Positions 56,860-64,000 of a DNA stretch of 64,000 nt are shown piece after piece (the first letter of the stretch is position 1; the number at the start of each line of letters is the position of its first letter). The notes beneath the pieces are model-generated. The model searched no databases and was not told the origin of the DNA. It saw only the letters and a list, made by a program, of their open reading frames with translations. The DNA comes from Plasmopara viticola (lineage: Eukaryota > Oomycota > Peronosporomycetes > Peronosporales > Peronosporaceae), in contig MBPM02000005.1 of the NCBI GenBank assembly GCA_001695595.3, positions 1,550,001-1,614,000 on the forward strand, given 5' to 3'. Position numbers and translations under genes: made by a program.

Positions 56860-57621
56860 GTCAATTCTCGCAGCTTATCGACTTCAGTCAGTAAACATTG
56901 GATTAGGATAGATATGTATCTACTATTCGTAAAGAGCAATTACTGTCTAGCGTCAAAACAATAACTGTAAAAACATATGGCCAGCTGCTTCTACCATTAC
57001 GACATACACGATTACGCTGCCTGATGACACATATTCAGCAAGCGATATCAACAACTACTTTCAACAATGGTCGATCCAAATTAATCTCTACTTGATTAAC
57101 AATTCAACGAGCGCCTATTACTATTTTATTTCATGTGCAGAGAATCCATCGAGTTATTCACGATGCAGCCCGTAAGGATTATCACGGGCTACACCGCGGC
57201 GATCGGATTTTCTGACCATGCCGGCTAATGCTCCTCAGCCACAAAATTTTAATACTGCATTTGAAACTATTATAGGGTTTAGACCAGCTATGTATCCGGC
57301 GGCTCAAGCAACTAGCATTTATGCAGTCAATAGTAACTTGATGCCTTAGATAGACCCAACAGCCGCTGTCGTGATCACTTGTTCGAATCTTTACTATCCA
57401 ATTGCGAATGATAATCAAGTACTGCACACCTTCATATCTGCTGGGGTTGAGTATTAAAGACAAATTAAACGTCTTCCGGGCAGGAGCTTAAATGCTGTCC
57501 CATGCAATGTACTTATTTAGAACTGACGCTATCGTTTCTCGATCAAAATATGATCCGAGTTATTGATAACAACGTGTATATCTGTCTTTTGATTCGAACA
57601 AAAAAGCGTAGTAAAGAATAA
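56860..57621 (+). pseudogene. penton-like minor capsid protein, U3 copy
   Basis: TYTITLPDDTYSASDINNYF, then LINNSTSAYYYFISCAENPS and AFETIIGFRPAMYPAAQATS are readable. The shared TAG in SNLMP-stop-IDP is present. GVEY is followed by a private TAA, and the last part (LSFLDQNMIRVIDNNVYICL) continues to 57621. Confidence 0.7.
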
Positions 57622-58188
57622 GCACGCCATAATTTGCATACATCCTCGACCACGTTCTTATAAATCTTTTGATTGGTGATGTTTATAATCATCGTGCTCA
57701 TTTTTTCTGACGTTGTTCGGTTGTAGAGATCGATAAATGTTTTAATTGGACTACCAACCTGAAAGTCGATCTCTTTGAGTGAGATTGCGACCAAAATTAC
57801 GTATTGAGAATAAATTCAGAGCCTTTTTGAAATCCCAAGATAGCTTTGAGAAATGTGAAGCATCGACCAGCCTTGCTTTCCTTCTCGAATGGAGTGCTGA
57901 GCCTACGTTCTTTTCGGGTCCATGACCAGGGCATCAAAGATTATCGATTTGCTTGTCTCGGAGTCGTATTCACTCATGGTCCTCTTCAATGACATGAAGA
58001 TTATCGATAGTATCTGTACATATGACGATCTTTGTAAAGCTTTTGCTCAAGAGGGCTACAATGTGGAGAACGGTGTTTGACTTCCCTGAATCACTGGGAG
58101 ACACATGCGAAATGGCAGCTGAAAGTGCCCAAACTAAGAAAATCGCTTCAGCTTATTTCAAGATAAACTCGTAGAATTTCTGGATCAT
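57619..58188 (-). pseudogene. packaging ATPase, U3 copy, internal deletion
   Basis: Start at 58188 (MIQKFYEFIL). About 80 bp around the Walker A to KIVICT interval are missing compared with U2. EIDFQVGSPIKTFIDLYNRT and SEKMSTMIINITNQKIYKNV are open in 57794-57543. Confidence 0.65.
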
Positions 58189-58204
58189 ATGGTATAGTGA
58201 TTAA

Positions 58205-59712
58205 ATGTCTCTTCCCTATTTATCAGTTCTCCTTTGTATAATACCTCTTACTTTACAGGCACAAATGGCCAAACACAGGCAAATAACGCTATTTAAGACT
58301 GGGTAGAGATGGCATTTTTCAAACACTGAGTGTGATTGGCAATCTTACTGACGGTTCTTTGAGCATTGGTGAAACTGCGACAGATCCCGGCATCACATCT
58401 GGAACGTTTCAATTTTCTAAGGCAATGACACTTGATAATTCAGGTATTAGAATTTATGCCTTTCAGGACATGAACTATCCCGTCCGATTATATCAGATTC
58501 TCGATAATTGATCATAGTTCAATATTAACTATGATCAATTATCGAGAATCTGAATGAAATGGATTGGTCATCGCATCAAGAACTACATCCGGATCAAGCA
58601 ACAAAACGTATCCGATGTTGAACTTTTTATGAATCGACAATCCGTATTCAACTGTAGGAAGTGTCTCAGCTACAAGCGCTGAACTTTTCTCTGTTAAGTG
58701 GAACGATTGACCAACCATTGGCTTCGCATCTTAGACGCATAGCTTTTATCTCAATGTTGGCAATGGACAGCCAAACAAAAGCGGATATCCTCTTATATAC
58801 ACTCTTGCTACCTCAGCAGATGCTTTCTTTATTGATCCTGCTGGATCGTCGCCTACACCATCAAGTGACTGTCGTTGCCTTGTTTCAGACCCTATTAATA
58901 ATGATAATGGTTAACCAAAAGTCATACTACAGCTCGTTTGGGATTGCTCTCTCACACTAGATTCTGTTAATATTTATATCATAACATCAAATGCACTCAT
59001 CGGTCGATCAGCTCACTATGGTGTGCCGATCTTCATGGAGCAATTTATTACATCGCCTATTGTGTTTGGACTACAAATGCACAATGCAACGAATGCCACC
59101 TCCACTAATATTGCATATTTTGGGACTATGACTGGCAACAATTCGTTTTGATGACCACACGAAAAAAAGGGTTACAGTAATCTCTGCTGGTAGAGTCGGT
59201 ATCGGAACTGGATTGCCGTCAGCCGTTTTTCACGTCTTGGATCAAACTCATGCACCGTTGGTGTTGGCGAATCTTCAAATTGTTATTAATTCAATCTACA
59301 AAGAAACCTTTGGGGCAATCTCGGATCAGGCCCAGTAAGTGTTACGGTCTCTGCGATTTTCTCGTCTTCCATTTTCTGTGTGCAATCTGTATCCAAAAAT
59401 TCTGATGGGCAACACAAGGAGAGAATTACGCCTGTTTCATTCACCTTGGACCACTATGATGAATCGGAACCAGCCAGTAACAACTTAAAAAGATAGACCA
59501 AAACAGAACTTGGACTGATTGCGTAGGATGCAATGAATGTGTGTGGAGAAAAGGTTAGCGTTATGCCGAATGAAATTATGAAAGAAGAAGGAGGCAATGG
59601 TCGCGAAGGAAATCAGTTTATTCATGATAACTTTAAACTTGGCGCGCTAAATTTTGCTGCCATCAAACTTTTAATAAAAAAGTCACCGAGTCAGAAAAAA
59701 GGTTCTTGAAGT
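58205..59712 (+). pseudogene. spike with S74 chaperone domain, U3 copy
   Basis: Same architecture as U2. Private features are TGTDPGITSGTFQFSKAMTL with DNSGIRIY, and VGIGTGLPSAVFHVLD before the S74 region. MNVCGEKVSVMPNEIMKEEG follows the shared TAG. The S74 helix LNFAAIKLLIKKSPSQKK is frame-shifted at its end. Confidence 0.65.
58483..58563. repeat. 81-bp palindrome in the spike gene (U3)
   Basis: Arms 58483-58514 and 58532-58563. The central 50 bp are perfectly symmetric around CAATATTA. The outermost bases differ (GATTATATCAG against GAATGAAATGGA side). Confidence 0.85.
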
Positions 59713-59721
59713 AGGTTCAGT

Positions 59722-60739
59722 TCAAATAAAGTTTCCATCGAGCCAGCCTTTCAATTCAGCTGTGTACTGATTTATAGTATCTCGTTTCATTTTATGCAAT
59801 CTTGGAGGTTTAAGGGCATTTTCTACATAGTAATCTTTGTCGTTGCGATCATCGACAGCTTCGCCAAACTCATGTCGAATACTGTCGCATAAGTCTGCTG
59901 AAAATTAGATTTTGTAGCTATTGATATCGTCATCGCCTCCGGTGACTTGCTTGTGTGCAGCACTCGACGCATTTCTGCGACAATGCAAAGGCTCCGTGCA
60001 TCGGTCGTGCTAGTGCGAATGCACCGTTTGACCCATCCGTCGCTTGGTACTTTATTTTATGATTCACCCCCTCCAGTATTCTTTCATTTTCACGTTCTTC
60101 GTCATCACTGCTCTCCTCAGCATCTGATTTTTGAAATATTTGTCGAGTAAGCAAGGGTTCCGCCTCAGCTCGCTTAGAACCTTTTTTTGTCGCTCGTTTG
60201 TCAGTGGGAGATATCGTATGGAAGCTGCAATTTGATTTCGTTTCAGAAATTTTACTGATTCTTCCATGATTTGTCATCAAACTTACTAGCCATTTCTTGA
60301 CGTTTTCGATTCGAATTCTCTCTTATCAACTTTATTCGCATGTTTTAATACTCCAGATTATAATCCCCTCAAGTCTTTTTTTTCAATGTATGTTCTAGTA
60401 TTGACAGCCATTTCGGCAGCGCCATTTACTACACTGTTAAAATCTTCTAGTACATCTTTTGGTGCAGTGAACTCTCCCACATTAGCATCTGCAACAGTCG
60501 AAGTTGGTTTTCTTTTTACTAAATCCGGGAGTTTCATTAGTTTCACCTTTGATGATTTCAGGAGGCCCTTTTGGACCTTTGAGTAGCTTCTTGATTATCT
60601 GATCATAGTCGTTCCCACAATTCTTTGCCATCACTTGCTGGAACAAATTTGCAAGCGAATCAGAGCTTGCATTGTCTAATGATTCGTGTTGGATTTGAGC
60701 CTTCAGCTTCTTGCCTTGAACACAATCACTTTTCGCCAT
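59722..60739 (-). pseudogene. charged protein downstream of MCP, U3 copy, with insertion
   Basis: It has the best N-terminus: 60739-60482 is open for 85 codons (MAKSDCVQGKKLKAQIQHES, NLFQQVMAKNCGNDYDQIIK, KGPKGPPEIIKGE). DANVGEFTAPKDVLEDFNSV follows in another frame. About 130 bp at about 59925-60060, rich in GC and absent from U1, U2 and C1, is inserted near the 3' end. Confidence 0.5.
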
Positions 60740-60849
60740 TGCATTGTTATAGCGATCGTACGCTTTTTGCTTTGACTATTTATATAGAAAAAGTCACTCA
60801 TGATTAATTTTGAACCGGTCACGTAGATGATAGAAAAAATTGTTCAATA

Positions 60850-61345
60850 ATGATCACATTCTTGGGGTTGAAATAACAAAGTTGTTAACATTAACCTTGC
60901 ACTGGTCCTCGCAACACAGTATCCATAGACGTATACAATGTTGCAACAACTTCGCGCCATACGTGGTAATATATCGTGAGAGCTTAGTTGAAGTTGGAGG
61001 TACCAGACACGATAGTACTATAACTGGCACCTTCTTCACTTGGAGGACGACGACCAAAATCGAGAGCAACAAATCGATACAGTGATTTCCATTGACGCTG
61101 AGATAGCAAACCAGCCGAGGTGACATCATCAATGCCACCATCACAGCCTGACTTTGGCATCTCTTGTAAAAATAAGACATGACCGGAACTGTCAGGATTG
61201 TTCCAGATCGAAACCTTTTCCACTATGCCCTTAAAAACTTTTGGTACAGCAAATGGACTAGTCGTTGCAAACACCGTCGAGAATGGGCTAAAGAACGAAT
61301 TGATCGTATCCGACACAATGGTGCGTGCAGTTGAATTGGTAATGA
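60850..61345 (-). pseudogene. major capsid protein, U3 copy, C-terminal part only
   Basis: Open from 61316: SDTINSFFSPFSTVFATTSP, SIWNNPDSSGHVLFLQEMPK, SGCDGGIDDVTSAGLLSQRQ, WKSLYRFVALDFG. It is less broken than the same part of U1 and U2. It shows that the frame SGHVLFLQEM...CDGGxDDVTSAGLLSQRQ is the true C-terminal reading of the MCP gene. Homology ends abruptly at about 61345. Confidence 0.75.
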
Positions 61346-61420
61346 CAGATTAAGTAAATAGAGATCCTTCTTCAATAGCTTATAGTATGAATAGACATCG
61401 AGAAGAAATACGCTGATGAG

Positions 61421-61890
61421 TCACCATAATAAGACTCAGTAGTGACTCCCTCCAAATCGAAATCGACAGATACACTCGAACGATAATCTATTCTTGTGAT
61501 TTTCCCTGGAGCGCTCAAGAGTGTGACATCATAAAAACTCATTTACTGATACTTAGCGCGCAACAGCGCAAGACTTAAGATTTCCACAAAATACACCTTG
61601 ACTGGACATCTGTATCTAGTGATGGGATTATAGTATTATAGGGTAAGCTGTGTCGTAAGTTCGACTTCTGGATTCGATCAGAGAATTTGCAACGAGTGGT
61701 AGTACTCACCAATGCGAATTGGTCTTAAATCGTGCGTATCAAATACTCAACATCCATTGCGGTGTGTATATTAAAGAGATTAATCGTTGAAATTCTGTAA
61801 GAGCTTAGCTAATTGATTGTGTAGCAGAAAGTAGAGCCACAGAACACTATACTGCCCACAGTGTCCAAACCGTGTATTTAAATATCGATT
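61421..61890 (-). pseudogene. protein X, C4 copy
   Basis: Single-copy version of the region that is a palindrome in C1. IHGLDTVGSIVFCGS-like, DQFALVSTTTRCKFSD-like and SEYRSSVSISI-like pieces are spread over three frames. No CRN follows on its 3' side because U3 is joined there. Confidence 0.45.
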
Positions 61891-61956
61891 TCACTAATGG
61901 ATTAACTATTTGAAACTAAGCGAAGTCTTGGTAATCCTTAAGGATTGAAGTTAGCC

Positions 61957-62152
61957 TTATCTCTTCTTAAGACTGCCATCAAGTGTTGGCCGCCGATCAT
62001 GGGATTGCTCATGTTGATGATGCAACAGTCTTTGCTTTTGTCTAAAGTCTGGATAAAATCGATTCAGTGTACTTTGCTTCAAAAGATTTGGCCAGTTTCA
62101 TGAGTTGATCATTCGTCGTTCTAGACAATTCAACAAATCTTTCTTCGCTCAT
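61957..62152 (-). pseudogene. small ORF upstream of MCP, C4 copy
   Basis: MSEERFVELSRTTNDQLMKL is followed by the two-base shift seen in U1 and C1. The second half LNRFYPDFRQKQRLLHHQHE is open. Confidence 0.45.
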
Positions 62153-62164
62153 GGTGCTTTATTT

Positions 62165-62745
62165 TTTCGGCAAGGATAACATAATCAACATCAATACAAT
62201 TGCATAAACTTTTGCTCCCGATATTTCTGCTTTCGAACACTCCGTCGAACTAGCTCCTGCTGAGACGCTCTTCCGTGATAAGAAATGAAAATACTTCCAA
62301 GATTCGACCACCAACATCGGTCAGTGTGCCGGGCAAACCCAATTTAATCTTTCGACCATCTCTTCGCAGGTCGTTTTAGTAATTTGGGAAGAAGCTGTTA
62401 TTGAGCTGTTAATCAAGCTTCAAATTCTAAATGGTGGATCCGATTCGGTCACTTCGACTGCAGCCTGTACTATTGACCAATAGCTATCCAAGGCCGGAGC
62501 ATGGCGATTCATTGATAGTGTTCAAGTTGTTGTCGACGGAACTACCGTTTAATAAAACGAATTAGGTTCCTGATAATGTGGATACGACGTTTTCGTCTTT
62601 GACTGAAACGGTTTACATCATGTATGTCGAGCATGGGGCAACTACCAATTTCGTATTGGATGAACATTCTACTTCAACGAATCAAGGTCGAGCAAAGCAG
62701 CGCAATCGCTTGATAAATTGGTCACTTCGTCGTTAATGACAGCTA
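62165..62745 (+). pseudogene. major capsid protein, C4 copy, N-terminal part only
   Basis: SAFEHSVELAPAETLFRDKK, FQDSTTNIGQCAGQTQFNLS and VDGTTV-stop are readable. VDTTFSSLTETVYIMYVEHG and ATTNFVLDEHST follow. TAG in DQ-stop-LSKAGAWRFIDS is present. It ends at about 62745, where it meets the nuclease relic. Confidence 0.7.
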
Positions 62746-63270
62746 TTAAAATCGTTTGTAGTCAAAGCGACATTTGTAATGTTTTATTAACTGAAACATT
62801 GCATGAGTGGGCATCAATCTAATTTTAGCGTTGGGATAAAGGAAAAGGAACAGACGAATTTAAAATCTATCCATACTTCCAAAAGTATGGTCTGTACGAT
62901 TTAAATATCATATTGGTCAAGCAGTATGAGGTTGCCGATAGACATCAGCTGCATGCTTACGAAACTTTATGGATCTGCAAATCCAAGAGAACTTGTGTGT
63001 ATGAGGTACCTCCGCCTGGACTACTGAAAAGGGAAAAACAGAGAAAGAGTACAAATAGGTATTAGAAAACTGATAGGAAAGCACTTAATGAGAAGTGCAA
63101 GCAATACAACAAAGTGAATAAAGATAGGCTTGTCTATAAACTACGTGTGAATGCGGTGGTCACTACCAATATGGAGGCAGAACGTATCACTTTGAATCTC
63201 AGATACGCTCCAGATAGGCAGAATCTCAGTAGATCCGGCATCAGCTCTAATTTTCTTTGTCTTTGCGTAT
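62746..63270 (+). pseudogene. GIY-YIG-like nuclease, C4 copy
   Basis: RWDKGKGTDEFKIYPYFQKY is followed by GLYDLNIILVKQYEVADRHQ, LHAYETLWICKSKRTCVYEV and PPPGLLKREKQRKSTNRY, readable in one frame from 62836. This is about as complete as U2 and independent support for the reading. Confidence 0.5.
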
Positions 63271-63292
63271 GACAGAAGTATATCATTTGTAA

Positions 63293-64000
63293 TCACAGAT
63301 TACCGATACCTTCGGCATCATTTCTCTATTTGGTGTACTGTGATAGATGTATTTCAAAGATTTGGCGCGAAATGACCGGATATCGGAACTTCAAACGCTT
63401 GCCACTATCAACAATATTCTTCGATTCGGTTTTATTTCTTTATCTTCAACAGTCCACTAAATATATTGGGAGACATAATTTGGGACTTTTCACTCGTTTC
63501 ACCCCATTTAAAGTATTACAATACCACTCAGACTTCGATACTTCGTTGATTTCGTCATCTTCTTCATCGCTTAGTCTCTTATGCAAATCGAAGCGCCACT
63601 TCACCATTGCTTTGTCTTGAGTTTTCTCTTATAGTTCGTGAGAGGGAACGCTTAAGGCTTGATTCCTGTCAAATTAATACGCGCGAGGTAGTAAAAGATG
63701 TCACGACCCGCATTGAGATAAGCTAGAGTATCGAAAACTTACCAAAATATCTATTACCGACACGGCTTTCGCTGGTAACGGGACACATTATCGAAGATAA
63801 TTGACTCCAATGATTGCTCTAAAGTTGTTGCTTGGCAAGTACACATAATTTGCGTAGTCATTGACTTTATAGTTTCGAAACCCTTGCGTTCAATCTGCGT
63901 GCGATCGTCGGTGATGTAAATATATATATATGATTGTTCATAAAGCGATCGTTTGAGTCAAAACCTTCGTCCAGTCGAATACGGTTTGACCGAGCAGTGG
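63293..64000 (-). pseudogene. D5/SF3-type helicase, C4 copy, cut by the window edge
   Basis: The C-terminal half only is inside the window: VLDEGFDSNDRF-like at the edge, DDRTQIERKGFETIKSMT-like, then KWRFDLHKRLSDEEDDEINE and the basic C-terminal tail, with the stop complement at 63293-63295. Confidence 0.6.

Larger units (their letters stand above)
31262..61345 (+). mobile_element. head-to-tail tandem array of viral units U1, U2, U3 (truncated)
   Basis: Three direct copies are spaced 11323 bp (31398 to 42721) and 11329 bp (42721 to 54050). The array opens inside the last codons of a CRN gene (31262, TTTGCG...AAAAGTGACGAAAACGAA) and closes inside the MCP gene of U3 (about 61345). The repeat is therefore longer than the window shows on the left, and was cut on both sides. 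Arrangement within units is identical apart from the X segment, which is inverted between U1 and U2. Confidence 0.9.
54051..61345 (+). mobile_element. viral unit U3, truncated inside MCP
   Basis: Runs from the palindrome through the charged protein and into the C-terminal third of MCP, then stops at about 61345 where inverted fragment C4 begins. It has no small ORF, X or CRN of its own. Its non-coding blocks are more diverged from U1 and U2 than those two are from each other. Confidence 0.85.
61346..64000 (-). mobile_element. C4: rearranged inverted fragment of the viral unit
   Basis: Left to right: X (-), small ORF (-), MCP N-terminal third (+), nuclease (+), helicase (-), running off the window. 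X to MCP has C1-like order. At about 62745 the MCP is joined directly to the nuclease gene, so roughly 6.5 kb (rest of MCP to small core protein) is missing. It faces the U3 end, so the 61345 join is an inverted junction. Confidence 0.85.

Noticed and set aside
31262..61345. Polymerase B, integrase, tyrosine recombinase or reverse transcriptase in the units
   Set aside because: All inter-gene space was read on both strands without finding their motifs. The element is not a classical Polinton or a retroelement.
1..64000. CRISPR arrays, bacterial operons, Shine-Dalgarno sites
   Set aside because: No regularly spaced short repeats were seen. Introns, a SINE and a CRN gene point to a eukaryote.

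Overview
The window looks like repeat-rich DNA from an oomycete genome. The main clue is three copies of a Crinkler (CRN) effector gene. Its N-terminus carries an LYLAK/LYLAR-type motif followed by an HILVELP motif, as in the LYLAR/K CRNs described from Albugo, Pythium and Aphanomyces, rather than the LFLAK form typical of Phytophthora. Codon use, short GT...AG introns and a SINE-like repeat also fit a small eukaryotic genome. I cannot name the species.

Most of the window is made of copies of one virus-derived element about 11.3 kb long. I identified it by reading its broken genes frame by frame. Each full unit carries: a D5/SF3-type helicase relic; a GIY-YIG-like nuclease; a small basic or amphipathic protein resembling an adenovirus-type minor core protein; a penton-like minor capsid protein; an FtsK/HerA (A32-like) DNA-packaging ATPase; a spike with a C-terminal S74 intramolecular chaperone domain; a charged protein of unknown function; a double-jelly-roll-type major capsid protein (MCP); a small ORF; a protein X of unknown function; and the CRN effector. 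I saw no family B polymerase, integrase or capsid protease. The set is therefore closest to Polinton-like viruses that replicate with an SF3 helicase.

Layout. 1-6600: mostly non-coding, with one SINE. 6600-11800: an old, strongly diverged relic (R0). 13218-21560: a younger inverted copy (C1) with a CRN gene. 21560-27540: nothing recognised. 27560-29940: an old relic of protein X and the helicase (R1) without a CRN. 31262-61345: a head-to-tail tandem array of units U1, U2 and truncated U3, with periods of 11323 and 11329 bp. 61346-64000: a rearranged inverted fragment (C4) that runs off the window. Each unit starts at an imperfect palindrome ending on the helicase start codon.

Viral genes are broken everywhere, and many stops and frameshifts are shared by all young copies, so the unit was largely dead before it was amplified. 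The CRN gene is the exception: its first 280-310 codons stay open in all three copies. The most interesting reading is a host-type effector gene carried inside a dead virus, with the whole block multiplied by host duplication.
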